Assembly: GCA_963682175.1 (NCBI GenBank)
Contig: OY821775.1
Span: forward strand, 28,952,053 to 29,016,052
DNA length: 64,000 nucleotides
Direction: 5' to 3'
Source of the DNA: Triglochin maritima
Taxonomy: Eukaryota > Streptophyta > Magnoliopsida > Alismatales > Juncaginaceae
The notes beneath the pieces are model-generated. The model made no database searches and was not told the origin of the DNA. It saw only the letters and a program-made list of their open reading frames with translations. This document shows, in pieces, positions 44,623-58,078 of the stretch; within the stretch, counting starts at the first letter, position 1, and the number at the start of each line of letters is the position of its first letter. The position numbers and the translations under genes were made by a program.

Positions 44623-46969
44623 ACTGCTCTCTCTATCTTCTCCTTCCCTTGATTGCTCCTCTTCCCGTTCTCTCTCTCCCTTCTCCTCTCCCCTTCTCCC
44701 TCTTCTCCTCTCTCCTATCCTCTTCCCTCATCTTTCTTTTATCACTCACTCCCTTCTCCCTTTTCTCTCCTCCTATCCCCTTCTTTTTCTCCTTATCTCT
44801 CTCCTCTCCCGTTTCGTCTCTCCTCCTCTATCTCTCTCGCTCCTTCTCTCTCACACACTCTATCTCTACCCTCCCTTCTCTATCTCGTTCCCTTCCCTAT
44901 TGCCTCTCCTCCTCCTTTCCTTCTCTATCCTCTTCTCATTCTCTCGTTCAACCTATCCTCCTCTATCCTTCTTCTTCTTCTCTCTCTCCCCTCTTCTCCC
45001 TCTCTTCCTCTCCTCCGCTGTGTCTCTACTTCTCTTCTCTCTCCTCTCATCCCTCTGTCTCCTCTCGTCCCCTCCATCTTCTTCCCCTCCCTCTCCCTCC
45101 TCCCCTCTCCTTCTATCTCTCTCCCGCTCTCCCTCTCCTTCTCCTCTTGTCCCTCCGTCTCCTCTCGTTCCCCCTCTAATCTCCTCTTTTCTCTTACCGT
45201 CCCTTCTTTATCTCGTCATCTCCCTCTCGCTCCCTCCCTCTCTCCTTCTCGCTCTTTTTATCTCTCTCTCCTCTTATCCTTCCTCTCCTCTTTCTCCTTC
45301 TCTATCTCCCTCTTACCCCTCTCCTTCTTATCCCCTCCCCCACTAACTCCTTCTACTCCTCTCGATCTCTCTCCCTTCTTGTCCCTCCTCTCTCTTCCCA
45401 TCTCTCTCACTTTTTCCTATTCTCCTTCTCTCTTCTCTCCCAATCCCTATCCCTCTTTTCTCTTCTCTGTCTCTGTCCTTCTCTCTCTCTCCCTCCCTTC
45501 TCTCTTCTCCTTGACTTCTCTACCTACCTCTCCTCTCTTCTCTCCTCTTCTCTCTCTTCCCTCCTCTCTCCTCTCTCGTTCTCATTATCCTTCTCATCAT
45601 CCCTTCTCCCTTTTCATTTTCTCTCTCCTTCTCTGTCTTTCTCTATCTCTCTCCCTCCCTCCTTTATCCCTCTTCTCCTTATCCCTCTCTCTTTATCTCC
45701 CTCTCTCCTGCTTTCTCTCCCTTCTCCTTTTCTACCTCTCATTCTCTTTCCTCTCCATTCTCTCTCTCTTCGTCTCTTCCTTCCCTCTGTATTTCTCACA
45801 CTACCTCTCTACCCCTCTCTCTTCTCTCCTTTACCTCTCTCCCACTCTTCCCTCTTCTCCTTCTCTCTTCTCCCTCTCTTCATCTCTATCTCTCTCCGAT
45901 TCCCTCTCCTTTTCCTCTCCCTTCTTATCCATCTCTCTTCTTCTTCTCTCTCCCTCTTCCTATCCTTCCCTATCCTCCTCTATCCCTTCTCCTCCTCTCT
46001 CTCCGTCTCTCGCTCTCTCTCCTTCTCCCCATATATCTTCTCCTTTCTCCCCTCTACTTCCCCTCTCTTCCTTCTCTCTCTTCCTCTTCTCTCCTCCTTC
46101 CCTCGCTTCTCTACCTCTCTCGTGCCCTCTCTCCTTCTCTCACGCCTCTTCCCTCTTATTCTACATCATTCTCTATCTCCCTCTTATCCTCTTCTCCACT
46201 CCCTCCTTCTCTCTCTCTCTCTCTTCCTTCTTCTCCGTCCTCTCTCCTCCCTCTACTTCTCTCGTTTCTCCTTTTCCCTCCCTTTCCCTTCTTTATCCTC
46301 TCTTCCTTCTCTCCCCTCTACTCTTTTCTCTTCCTCTCTCCTCTTCCTTCTCTCTGTACTCTTCTTGTCCTCTTTTCTCCACTCTCATCTCTCCCTTCTC
46401 TATCTCTCATTCTCGCTCTCCATCTCTCTTTTCTTCTCCACCTCTCCCCTCCTCTTCCCTCTTCTCCTTCTCTTCGTCTCCTTCTTCTCCAACTCTCCTT
46501 TCTCTCTCCGCCCTCTCCCTCTTGTCCCTCTCTCTCTCTTTCTGTCTCTCCTCATCTCGCATCCTCTCGCTTCTCCTTTTCTCATTCTCTCTCGTTCTCC
46601 CTCTTATGCACTTTCTCTTCTCCTTCTCACTCGTTCCCTCTCTGCTTATCCTTCTAACACTCTCCTTATCCTCTCTCCTTCTCTCTTCTTCTACTTTCTC
46701 CCTCTCCTTCTGTCGCTCGGTTCCCCTTTTTCCCTCTCCTCTCTCCCTTCTCTCCATTCTCTATCTCCTCTCTCCTTCTCTCTCTGCTCTCCCTTCTCTA
46801 TCTCTCTACCCTTATCTATCTCCTCTTCTCTCGTTTCCTCTCTCCTTCCCTATTCTCTCCTTCTCTCTCCCTCTTCCTTCTCTCTTCTTCTTCTTGACTC
46901 TCTTCCCTCTTTTCCCCTCTCTCCTCTTCCCTCTTCACCTCGTATATCTCCCTCTTACTCTCTCCTTCT

Positions 46970-47090
46970 CTCGTTATCCTTACATGGATAGAAGGAAGAG
47001 AGGAGTGAGAGGGGGAGAAGGAGAAGAAGAGAGAGGATAACGAGAAGGGAACTAGAGGAGTAAAGGGAGGATGAGAAGGAGGGGGAACAC
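46970..47090 (-). repeat. Strand-switch box 12
   Basis: Perfect arms 46970-46979 and 47035-47044. Confidence 0.9.
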
Positions 47091-49469
47091 CTTCTCTCTA
47101 TTTCGTCCTTCCCTTCATTGCTCCTCTTCCCGTTCTCTCTCTCCCTTCTCCTCTCCCCTTCTCCCTCTTCTCCTCTCTCCAATCCTCTTCCCTCATCTTT
47201 CTTTTATCACTCACTCCCTTCTCCCTTTTCTCTCCTCCTCTCCCTTTCTCTTTCTCCTTATCTCTCTCCTCTCCCGTTTCGTCTCTCCTCCTCTATCTCT
47301 CTCGCTCCTTCTCTCTCTCACTCTCTATCTCTACCCTCCCTTCTCTATCTCGTTCCCTTACCTATTTCCTCTCCTCCTCCTTTCCTTCTCTATCCTCTTC
47401 TCATTCTCTCGTTCAACCTCTCCTCCTCTATCCTTCTTCTTCTTCTTCTCTCTCCCTTCTTCTCCCTCTCTTCGTCTCCTCTGCTCTCTCTCTACTTCTC
47501 TTCTCTCTTCTCTCTCCTCTCATCCCTCCGTCTCTTCTCGTCCCCTCCCTCTTCTCCCCCTCCCTCTCTCTCCTCCCCTCTCCTTCTCTCTCTCCCGCTC
47601 CCTCTCCTCCTCCTCTTGTCCCTCCGTCTCCTCTCGTTCCCCCTCTAGTCTCCTCTTTTCTCTCACCATCCTTTCTTTATCTCGTCATCTCCCCTTCGTT
47701 CCCATCCCTCTCTCCTCTCTCCTTCTCGCTATTCTTATCTCTCTCTCCTCTTATCCTTCCTATCCTCTTTCTCCTTCTCTATCTCCCTCTGACCCCTTTC
47801 CTTCTTATCCCCCTCCCCCACTAACTCCTTCTACTCCCCTCGATCTCTCTCCCTTCTTCTCCATCCTCTGTCTTTCCATCTCTCTCACCTCTTTCCTATT
47901 CTCCTTCTCTCTTCTCCCCCAATCCCTATCCCTCTTTTCTCTTCTCTGTCTCTGTCTCTGTCCTTCTCTCTCTCCCTCCCTTCTCTCTTCTCCTTGACTT
48001 CTCTACCTACCTCTCCTCTCCTTCTCTCCTCTTCTCTCTCTTCCCTCCTCTCTCCTCTCTCGTTCTCATTATCCTTCTCCTCCTCCCTTCAACCTTCTCA
48101 TTTTCTCTCTCCTTCTCCGTCTTTCTCTTTCTTCTCTCCCTCCCTCCTATATCCCTCTTCTCCTTATTCCTCTCTCTTTATCTACCTCGCTCCTGCTTTC
48201 TCTCCCTTCTCATTTTCTCCCTCTCCTTCTCTCTCCTCTCAATTCTCTCTCTCTCCGTCTCTTCCTTCCCTCTGTATTTTTCACACTACCTCTCTACCCC
48301 TCTCTCTTCTCTCCTTTACCTCTCTCCCATTCTTTCCTCTTCTCCTTCTCTCTTCTCCCTCTCTTCATCTCTATCTCCCTCCGATTCCCTCCCCTTCTCC
48401 TCTCGCTTCTTATCCATCTCTCTTCTTCTTCTCTCTCCCTCTTCGTATCCTTCCCTATCCTCCTCTTTCCCTTCTCCTCCTCTCTCTCCGTCTCTCGCTC
48501 TCTCTCCTTCTATCCCACTCCTTCTCCCCATATATCTTCTCCTTTCTCCCCTCTACTTCCCCTCTCTTCCTTCTCTCTCTTCCTCTTCTCTCCTCCTTCC
48601 CTCGCTTCTCTACCTCTTTCGTGCCCTCTCTCCTTCTCTCACGCCTCTTCCCTCTTATTCTCCTTCATTCTCTATCTCCCTCTTATCCTCTTCTCCACTC
48701 CCTCCATCTCTCACTCTCTCTCTTCCTTCTTCTCCGTCCTCTCTCCTCCATCTACTTCTCTCGTTTCTCCTTTTCCCTCCCTTTCCCTTCTTTATCCTCT
48801 CTTCCTTCTCTCCCCTCTACTCTTTTCTCTTCCTGTCTCCCCTTCCTTCTCTCTCTACTCTTCTTGTCCTCTTTTCTCCACTCCCATCTCTCCCTTCTCT
48901 ATCTCTCATTCTCGCACTTCGTCTCTCTATTCTTCTCCACCTCTCCCCTCCTCTTCCCTCTTCTCCTTCTCTTCGTCTCCTTCTTCTCCCACTCTCCTTT
49001 CTCTCTCCGCCCTCTCCCTCTTGTCCATCTCTCTCTCTCTTTCTCTTTATCTCTCTCCTCATCTCGCTTCTCCTTTTCCCATTCTCTCTCGTTCTCCCTC
49101 TTATCCACTTTCTCTTCTGCCTTCTCACTCGTTCCCTCTCTCCTTATCCTTCTAACTGTCTCCTTATCCTCTCTCCTTCTCTCTTCTTCTACACTCTCCC
49201 TCTCCTTCGGTCGCTCACTTCCCCTTTTTCCCTTTCCTCTCTCCCTTCTCTCCATTCTCTATCTCCTCTCTCCTTCTCTCTCTGCTCTCCCTTCTCTATC
49301 TCTCTACCCTTATGTATCTCCTCTTCTCTCGTTTCCTCCCTCCTTCCCTATTCTCTCCTTCTCTCTCCCTCTTCCTTCTCTCTTCTTCTTCTTGACTCTC
49401 TTCCCTCTTTTCCACTCTCTCTCCTCTTCCCTCTTCTCCTCGTATATCTCCCTCTTACTCTCTCCTTCT

Positions 49470-49590
49470 CTCTTTATCCTTACGTGGATAGAAGGAAGAG
49501 AGGAGTGAGAGGGGGAGAAGGAGAAGAAGAGAGAGGTTAACGAGAAGGGAACTAGAGGAGTAGAGGGAGGATGAGAAGGAGGGGGAACAC
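49470..49590 (-). repeat. Strand-switch box 13, arms decayed
   Basis: The arms CTCTTTATCC (49470-49479) and GGTTAACGAG (49535-49544) carry non-compensating changes. Confidence 0.87.
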
Positions 49591-51937
49591 CTTATCTCTC
49601 TATCTCCTCCTTCCCTTCATTGCTCCTCTTCCCGTTCTCTCTCTCCCTTCTCCTCTACCCTTCTCCCTCTTCTCCTCTCTCCTATCCTCTTCCCTCATCT
49701 TTCTTTTATCACCCACTCCCTTCTCCCTTTTCTCTCCTCCTCTCCCCTTCTCTTTCTCCTTATCTCTCTCCTCTCCCGTTTCGTCTCTCCTCCTCTATCT
49801 CTCTCGCTCCTTCTCTCTCTCACTCTCTATCTCTACCCTCCCTTCTCTATCTCGTTCCCTTCCCTATTCCCTCTCCACCTCCTTTCCTTCCCTATCCTCT
49901 TCTCATTCTCTCGTTCAACCTCTCCTCCTCTATCCTTCTTCTTCTCTCTCTCCCCTCTTCTCCCTCTCTTCCTCTCCTCCGCTCTCTCTACCTCTCTTCT
50001 CTCTCCTCTCATCCCTCCGTCTCTTCTCGTCCCTCTTCTCCCCCTCCCTCTCTCTCGTCCCCTCTCCTTCTCTCTCTCCCGCTCTCTCTCAATCTCCTCT
50101 TGTCCCTCTGTCTCCTCTCGTTCCCCCTCTGGTCTCCTCTTTTCTCTCACCGTACCTTCTATATCTCGTCATCTCCCTCTCGTTCCCGTCCCTCTCTCCT
50201 CTCTCCTTCTCGCTCTTCTTATCTCTCTCTCCTCTTATCCTTACTCTCCTCTTTCTCCTTCTCTATCTCCCTCTTACCCCTCTCCTTCTTATCCCCCTCC
50301 CCCACTAACTCCTTCTACTCCTCTCGATCTATCTCCCTTCTTCTCCCTACTCTCTCTTCCCATCTCTCTCACCTCTTTCCTATTCTCCTTCTCCCTTCTC
50401 TCCCAATCTCTTTTCTCTTCTCTGTCTCTGTCCTTCTCTCTCTCTCTCACACTCCTTTCTCTCTTCTCCTTGACTTCTCTACCTACCTCTCCTCTGCTTC
50501 TCTCCTATTCTCTCTCTTCCCTCCTCTCTCCTCTCTCGTTCTCATTATCCTTCTCCTCCTCCCTTCTCCCTTCTCATTTTCTCTCTCCTTCTCCGTCTTT
50601 CTCTTTCTTCTCTCCCTCCCTCCTTTATCCCTCTTCTCCTTATCCCTCTCTCTTTATCTCCCTCTTTCTTGCTTTCTCTCCCTTCTCCTTTTCTCCCTCT
50701 CCTTCTCTCTCCTCTCCATTCTCTCTCTCTCCGTCTCTTCCTTCCCTCTGTATTTCTCACACTAACTCTCTACCCCTCTCTCTTCTCTCCTTTACCTCAC
50801 TCCCACTCTTCCCTCTTCTCCTTCACTCGTCTCCCTCTCTTCATCTCTATCTCCCTCTGATTCCCTCTCCTTCTCCTCTCCCTTCTTATCCATCTCTCTT
50901 CTTCCTCTCTCTCCCTTTTCCTATCCTTCCCTATCCACCTCTTTCCCTTCTCCTCCTCTCTCTCCGTCTCTCGCTCTCTCTCCTTCTATCCCACTCCTCC
51001 CCATATATCTTCTCCTTTCTCCCCTGTACTTCCCCTCTCTTCCTTCTCTCTCTTCCTCTTCTCTCCTCCTTCCCTCGCTTCTCTACCTCTCTCGTGCCCT
51101 CTCTCCTTCTCTCACGCCTCTTCCCTCTTATTCTCCTTCACTCTCTATCTCCCTCTTATCCTCTTCTCCACTCCCTCCTTCTTCTCCTCCATCTCTCACT
51201 CTCTCTCTTCCTTCTTCTACGTCCTTTCTCCTCCCTCTACTTCTCTCGTTTCTCCTTTTCCCTCCCTTTCCCTTCTTTATCCTCTCTTCATGCTCTCCCC
51301 TCTACTCTTTTCTCTTCCTCTCTCCCCCCTCCTTCTCTCTCTACTCTTCTTGTCCTCTTTTCTCCACTCTCATCTCTCCCTTCTCTATCTCTCATTCTCG
51401 CTCTCCGTCTCTCTTTTCTTCTCCACCTCTCCCCTCCTCTTCCCTCTTCTCCTTCTCTTCGTCTCCTTCTTCTCCCACTCTCCTTTCTCTCTCCGCCCTC
51501 TCCCTCTTGTCCCTCTCTCTCTCTCCTCATCTCGCATCCTCTCGCTTCTCCTTTTCTCATTCTCTCTCGTTCTCCCTCTTATCCACTTTCTCTTCTCCTT
51601 CTCACTCGTTCCCTCTCTCCTTATCCTTCTAACTCTCTCCTTATCCTCTCTCCTTCTCTCTTCTTCTACTCTCTCCCTCTCCTTCTGTCGCTCGCTTCCC
51701 CTTTTTCCCTATCCTCTCTCCCTTCTCTCCATTCTCTCTCTCCTTCTCTCTCTGGTCTCCCTTCTCTATCTCTCTACCCTTATCTATCTCCTCTTTTCTC
51801 GTTTCCTCTCTCCTTCCCTATTCTCTCCTTCTCTCTCCCTCTTCCTTTACTCTTCTTCTTCTTGACTCTCTTCCCTCTTTTCCCCTCTCTCCTCTTGCCT
51901 CTTCTCCTCGTATATCTCCCTCTTACTCTCTCCTTCT

Positions 51938-52058
51938 CTCGTTATCCTTACATGGATAGAAGGAAGAGAGGAGTGAGAGGGGGAGAAGGAGAAGAAGAGA
52001 GAGGATAACGAGAAGGGAACTAGAGGAGTAGAGGGAGGATGAGAAGGAGGGGGAACAC
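51938..52058 (-). repeat. Strand-switch box 14
   Basis: Perfect arms 51938-51947 and 52003-52012. Confidence 0.9.
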
Positions 52059-52471
52059 CTTCTCTCTCTATCTCCTCCTTCCCTTCATTGCTCCTCTTCC
52101 CGTTCTCTCTCTCCCTTCTCCTCTCCCCTTCTCCCTCTTCTCCTCTCTCCTATCCTCTTCCCTCATCTTTCTTTTATCACTCACTCCCTTCTCCCTTTTC
52201 TATCCTCCTCTCCCCTTCTCTTTCTCCTTATCTCTCTCCTCTCCCGTTTCGTCTCTCGTCCTCTATCTTTTTTTTTTGCAAAGCAAAAGGGAGGCTTGGC
52301 CTCTAAATTTATTAAATGAAAGAAACAAAGTTACAAAGTTGAAGTTCACGGGCATGCCAAAACATGCATGACCTGCCACACATACTACAATTATTGCATC
52401 ACTCAAACTATGTAGTTTAAATCATTTCCGAGTATCCCCCAAAAAACTTAGCACCACGTGAGCTGAAAATT

Positions 52472-55400
52472 CTACTCCTCGCTATCATTATCCGCAAGCT
52501 TCTTAATCTTATCCCAAAGACACCCAACCATGTCTTTGATTACCACCACGATATCTCCTGGCTCCTTCTTCTCTCCCTCAAAAATCCATCGGTTTCGTTC
52601 CAGCCAGCACTCATGAATCATGGCACTAAGAGCCCACCTTCACACCACCTTTGCAATCCAGGATCCTGTCGCGTGTGAGAGGCGTGTGGCTTCAGCTTCG
52701 AGGGATCTTGCAATCCTAGTTCCCAGCTTCATGAGGAGGAGTAGTGTTGTCCACACCCCTCTAATATACGAACACCTCCAGAAGAGATGGTCCATGTCCT
52801 CTTCCTCCCTCTCACAAAGGCTACACACCGGGTCATACTTTGCTCCTCGAAGATTCATAAGCTTCTTTGTTAATAGGCGCCCCCTCATTGCACGCCAAGC
52901 TGTGATCGCATGTTTGGGAATGACATGTTTGTGCCAAACCACATCCGCCCAAGTGACCTTCCTCCCCGGTTCAGCACCCACTTCCACACTTCCTTTATTC
53001 CTAATGTAGACCCCTTCCCTTCTATGCGCATAGGCTGGTCCACACCTCCAAAAATGCGTGTATTTGTGATCTTCAAGTAGACTTCCTCCGTTATCGTTGA
53101 TCTTGGGGGGGGAGGTTCCATGTTCCCTCTTTAATGAAGTAGGACACTTTGGTATCCCAAGGTACTCCCAATTCATGATGAAGATGAGCTCCCCAACTCT
53201 TGCATTGAAAAGGTTCGCCACACCACGGATATTGGAAGAACCGAATGTCTTGCCCATTTCCCACGTTATGTGTGATGTGCCGTTGGGCAATGTCATGAAC
53301 TCGAAGAATTCCTCTCCATGCCCATGATGATCATTCCAGCTTGTTAGTCTTTTCAGACCGAGCCCTCCTTCATCCTTTGGAGTACACACGACCTTCCACG
53401 ACACCGCAACCCACTTCTTTGCCCCCCCAAACGAATTGAGCCATGAGGCTCTCAATCTCTTTCAGCACCTTTTGAGGAATAAGGAAGGCGGAGGTCCAAT
53501 AGATACTAAGCGAGACAAGCACGCTTCTCACAAGCTCTACCCGGCCGGCAATGGATAGGAAATTCTGCTTCCAAGTGCTAAGTCTTTGCTTGACCTTGTT
53601 TACTAGTGACATACAATGAGTTCTCCCCATCCTCCCGGAGAATAAAGGCAGCCCGAGGTAAGTCACCAGAAATTCCTTTCGTTCCATACCAAGGTGGGCT
53701 GCGATCCAAGCTCCATGTGGCACGTTTCCTCCCATGAATACTTGGCATTTTTCCGTGCTAAGTCTCAGCCCCGAACATGCCGTGAACTCCTCAAAGACAG
53801 CCCTTATAGCCCGAGCATTTGCCTTGGTTGCACTAGCAAAGACTAGGACATCATCGGCGAAGAGCAAATGCGAAACGGGTATCTCCCCACAAGATAATGG
53901 CTCAATCCTTCCATCCCTCACTGCTTGATTTATCATCTCACTTAGGACTTCCATACACAAAACAAACAAATATGGTGCCAAGGGGTCACCTTGCCTCAAG
54001 CCATTTGTCGCAGCAAACGCGGTTGAGTTAGCTCCATTTACCGTCACTACAAATGATGCTTTGACCCAACTCATAATCAGCCTTCTCCACTTCGGGGGGA
54101 AACCAAAGTGAGTCATTACCTCATCAAGGAAGGACCATGAGATGGAGTCATACGCTTTCCTAATATCAAGCTTTAGGCACATCCGTCCCCTCCCTTTTTC
54201 TAGGTGTAGATTGTGACAAAGTTCATGCGCAAGGAGAATATTATCACCGATTCGACTCCCTTTGACAAAAGCACTTTGTTTCTCCCCAATAAGTCTTGGC
54301 AGCAGCCCCTTGATTCGGTTTGCGAGCACTTTGGAGGTGAACCTATAGGTCATGTTGCATAGAGCGATGGGACGATAATCCTCTACCGAATTCAGTGCCT
54401 TCTTCTTCGGGATGAGGGTGATTGAGGTAGAGTTCCATTGGGTGAGCACTCTTCCGCTGTCCAAACAGGAGTTCATGGCCTGAAGTATGTCTTCTTTGAT
54501 GGTGTCCCACGTGGTCTTGAAGAACTTTGCATTGAAGCCATCGGGGCCCGGTGCCTTGTCCACATTTGCATGTAACACCACCTCCTCAATCTCTTTTAAT
54601 TCCAACTTTTGGGTGAGGTTTCTCCCTTCCTCCGGCCGGAGCTGTGGGAGGATGAGAGAAGGATCAATGGGTTGTACCTGAAAATCATGAGCAAATAGGT
54701 TAGCATAAAAACACCGAAAGGCGTCCCGAATTTCGCCTTCCTCCTCCACGATATGCGCTCCCTCACATACTATCCTCACTTGATTGGTGGCTCTCGTCAC
54801 ATGGAGTTGCGCATGGAAGAACTTAGTGTTTCGATCCCCCTCTTTCAGCCACTTCACCCTTGACTTTTGCCGGATAATGGATTCCTCCCGAGCAAGGACA
54901 CGCTCAAGATTGCCCTTCGCTATCCCTTCCTCAACGGCTAGCTCTATTAGATGTGGTAGGCTTTGTCTTTTCTTTCTCACCTCCTCAAGGGCAATCCGGG
55001 CTTCAGCCACCTTGTTTGTAATGTTCCCAAATGTTCTTCCACTCCAAGCTATAAGTGCCTTCCTTACTTCTTCTAGCTTTTCAGCAACACGAAACATAGG
55101 CGTGCCAACTACAAATGTAGACCAAGCTTGATCCACTATGGCTTTGAACTCCTCATGCTCCGTCCAATGGTTTTTAAAACGAAACATTTTCTTTTTCCTT
55201 TTTTCATTTCCCTCCGTCCTCATCACTAGCATGGCATGGTCACTAAGGTCTTTATCACCAACGATGTAATATGATTTCGGGAACATCTCGAGCCACGCAT
55301 TGTTCATGAGTATACGGCCAATCCTTGTCTCAATACATGCACTTCCTTCGGATGAATTTGACCATGTGAAATCCCCTCTCGTAGAACGCACCTCAAGTAG

Positions 55401-55929
55401 CTGGAGTGCATCAATACACTCATTAAACTCCTTCATGGCTGTCTCGTTTCCAGCAGCACCCCCCCCCCCCCCCCCCCCCCCGCTTCTCACTAGCATAGCG
55501 AATACAATTAAAGTCACCTCCTACAATCCACGGCCTCGAAACCTCCGGAGCCACAAGATGAAGGTCACTCCACAAAGCTCTCCTATCCACATGCCCATTT
55601 TCTCCATACACCTCCGTGATATCAAATGTTTCCCCATCCATCTTCTTGCAGCCCTTGAAGTGTAGTAGTTGTGGTGTTTCGAAAGACACTTGAAGGTCAA
55701 GAACTTTGTCATTCCACAACACCAACAGCCGTCCCGAGTCCACGATCAAGCTATTTGCAATCCATGCATGCGGCCAAATTGCTCGTTTGAATCTTTCCAT
55801 CTTCTTGTGTTTTACCATGTGTTCCATAAGACATACAACATCCGGATTTGTCTCCTTTATTCGACCCCTAATCATGAGTGCACGGCCAGGTCCATTTGCT
55901 CCGCGCACATTCCACATTAGTACATTCAT
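52472..55929 (-). pseudogene. LINE F ORF2: endonuclease, reverse transcriptase, zf-RVT, broken
   Basis: The start at 55929 (MNVLMWNVRGANGPGRA) overlaps the ORF1 stop as ATGA. The endonuclease reads WNVRG, MEHMV, VYGENG, GGDFNCIRYASEKRGGG, then hits a 23-base G tract (plus-strand C 55459-55481) that shifts the frame. It resumes NETAMKEFN, FTWSNSSEG, SDHAML. RT is long and uninterrupted from there to about 53430: APGPDGFNAKFFK, LIPKKK, DYRPIALCN, KAYDSISW, GLRQGDPLAPYLF, FADD near 53850, YLGLPL, SIAGRVEL. A frameshift near 53430 and a deletion between WND and WAWRG follow. zf-RVT (CSLC, HLFWRC) then leads to a TGA at 52642-52640 and the family C-terminus ending TAG at 52474-52472. Confidence 0.92.
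55459..55481 (-). repeat. 23-base poly-C (poly-G in LINE sense) tract in endonuclease
   Basis: A run of 23 C on the plus strand replaces the short Gly-codon stretch that relatives have after SEK in the endonuclease (SEKCGGGGANE in LINE C, SEKKGGAGLN in LINE D). Confidence 0.86.
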
Positions 55930-58078
55930 GGGTTTAAAGGTGCGGGGTGACCCCCATGACCTCCACTAGAGAGCTTGTTGTTTAACTTCCTTCCGGATCG
56001 CCTAAGCGTTGGTGGTGGCGATATCGCTTTCTTTAACCCCGGTTTGACAATTCCCACATCCTCTTTCTCTTCTTCCGCCTCCTCCACAAAATCCTTGTGT
56101 CCAAGAATGTCATACCTTCCTCCACTTGTGTGTGACATGAGGCTCGACACATCTTTAATCTTTGCTACTCGTGTTGGTGAATTCCACCCCAACTCTTCAC
56201 ATACCAACGAAGCTAGTCCACCCACATGAGATTCACCTTGTGGGGGAGCCTTCTTGCTTTCTTTCTTGCCTGAATTTTCGTGACCCCCATTTCCATGGAC
56301 ACTTGTGCTACATTTGCCTTCCCTTTCTCTTGCGAAGCATGGTTTGTCCCCACGGTGGTCCTAGTATTGTCTTCTAGGGTTGCCTCTCCCAAGGAGAGTA
56401 ACTCCTCTTCACACATATATCGTGGGGGGCTCCGTTGCAAGGTGCCAAATTGTTCTCCCCCCTCTCCTTGCTTACTGAAATCTGTTTCCCAAGAGAAGGA
56501 TTGGTGCCACTCTCCTCTCAATTCGTGGGGGGCTTGCTAGCAAAATGTCCTCTTTTTCCTCCCTTACCTTCTTTCCTTTATGTGAGGTGCTAATTGATAA
56601 TTTTCCCCCAAAAGGAGTCAAGTGTTCCAGCTCCCTCTCTTTTGCAACCAAAAAAGCATCCTCCTCATTTGCCCATTCAAACCTAGAGCACTCAACTCTC
56701 TCCCCATTGGCTCTTCCCGAAATAGAAACAACACTTTCCACTCCCACTTCCCCTTGCTGTTTTTGTCCACCACTAGGCTCCCCCTCTTGTGCCCCCAAAG
56801 AGGAATCCGTTTGCATATCATCCAACATGTCTCCCATCCTAACCCCAAAGCAAATCTGGTCCCCCCACATGCTACTTGCATCAAGGCTTTTCCTTGCTCA
56901 AGAGAGAGAGACGCACCCTCCAATTTTTTGCATTCGCTCTCAACTTGTGCACTCTCATCTAACATTCCACATGGCATTTCAAGACTTGCTCCCTCTTCCA
57001 CATCAGCACTCCTTCCTTCCATGTCATCATCTCCTCCAGCCTTCCCTTTCTCCTCTTGACCTCTAGTTGCAAACTCCACCAAAGAAACGTTTGTGCCACG
57101 GCTAGACAACTCCGAATTTCCTTGCTTTGCATTGCTTTTTCCAGCCTTCCTCCTATCAACCACGACCCACCTCTCCTCCTTTCCTTTCTGAGTGTCACTA
57201 ACCTTGTTTATGGCCCCTCTTCTCAGCTTGCATCTTTCCAAGTTATGACCAAACTCGCTACAATTCGTGCAATACCCGGGCTTCCATTCATACTCCACAT
57301 TTACTCTATGTATGCCGGCCTCTTCTATTTGCACCTCCACCCAACTTGGGTAACTGAAATCGGAGGACACTTCCACGCACACCCTAGCATAGGCAAGCCT
57401 CCTCCCCGATGCGGTTTGCTCATCCATGTATAATGGCCTCCCAAGAACACTCACGATGTTGCTCAACGTTTTTTGAGACCAAAAACGAAGGTCTAGCTCC
57501 GGGAGACGAATCCAAATGGGAACCGTGGTAATGTTTGCCCTTTGCAATGCCACTTCCGGTGCCCATTCAAGGACCATAAGGGGGCAGCCTCGAATGAAGC
57601 AAGGACCTCCTTCAAGCACCCTCTTCTTATCTTCAGCAAGAGAGAAACGAAATAGAAGAAACCCTTGACTGCTCTTAATGACCTCCAACGTTCCAGCCAA
57701 GCCCCACACCTTGTGGAGGTGTTTCTCAAGTGTAGGCAAGTATGGTCTAAATGCAATGAAGTAACCAACAAGAACTTTATCCCATCTCTTCAATGACTCA
57801 ACTACCTCTTGCTTGGAACAAAACACCAATTTCTCCCCTCCTTTCTCAGCCGGATGGACAAACTCTAGGGCTGTGGAGACCCTATTTCCAGCCTTGAATA
57901 ATTCTCTCCACTTCCTTGGGGAAGCAAGAACACTCCCTAGATGTGGTGCGGAACCATCCTCTCCATCATGTCATAGAGATGAGGATGAGACATGCAATGG
58001 TGGTGGATGGAGATCCACAAACGTGCCACAACCTCCATCTTCTAAAGGCAAATGAGTAGAACTAGGTTTGGGATCCAT
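55926..58078 (-). pseudogene. LINE F ORF1: DUF4283 and CCHC zinc knuckle, broken
   Basis: The ATG at 58078-58076 (MDPKPSSTHLPLEDG) is the shared family start. Codon 36 is TGA (57973-57971), consistent with CGA to TGA. The same frame then continues APHLGSVLASPRKWREL, ALEFV, ALKRWD-like SLKRWDKVLVGYFIAFRPYL, PIWIRLPELDLRFW, GRPLYMDEQ and an intact knuckle YCTNCSEFGHNLERC (about 57285-57241). A frameshift in a C run near 56870 moves to the frame with SGRANGERVECSRFEWANEE (near 56700), followed by further shifts near 56480 and 56220. The C-terminus ...GGHGGHPAPLNP ends at TGA 55928-55926, overlapping ORF2. The basic and acidic C-terminal half is poorly conserved between copies. Confidence 0.88.

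Larger units (their letters stand above)
44396..52267 (-). repeat. Inverted satellite block VI
   Basis: Pyrimidine-plus units have boxes ending at about 44622, 47090, 49590 and 52058, giving unit lengths of 2468, 2500 and 2468 bp. All have the single 53-bp subrepeat and the gggggaacac box edge, matching the subfamily of blocks III and IV. The block is interrupted at 52267 by LINE F. No gene is seen. Confidence 0.92.
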
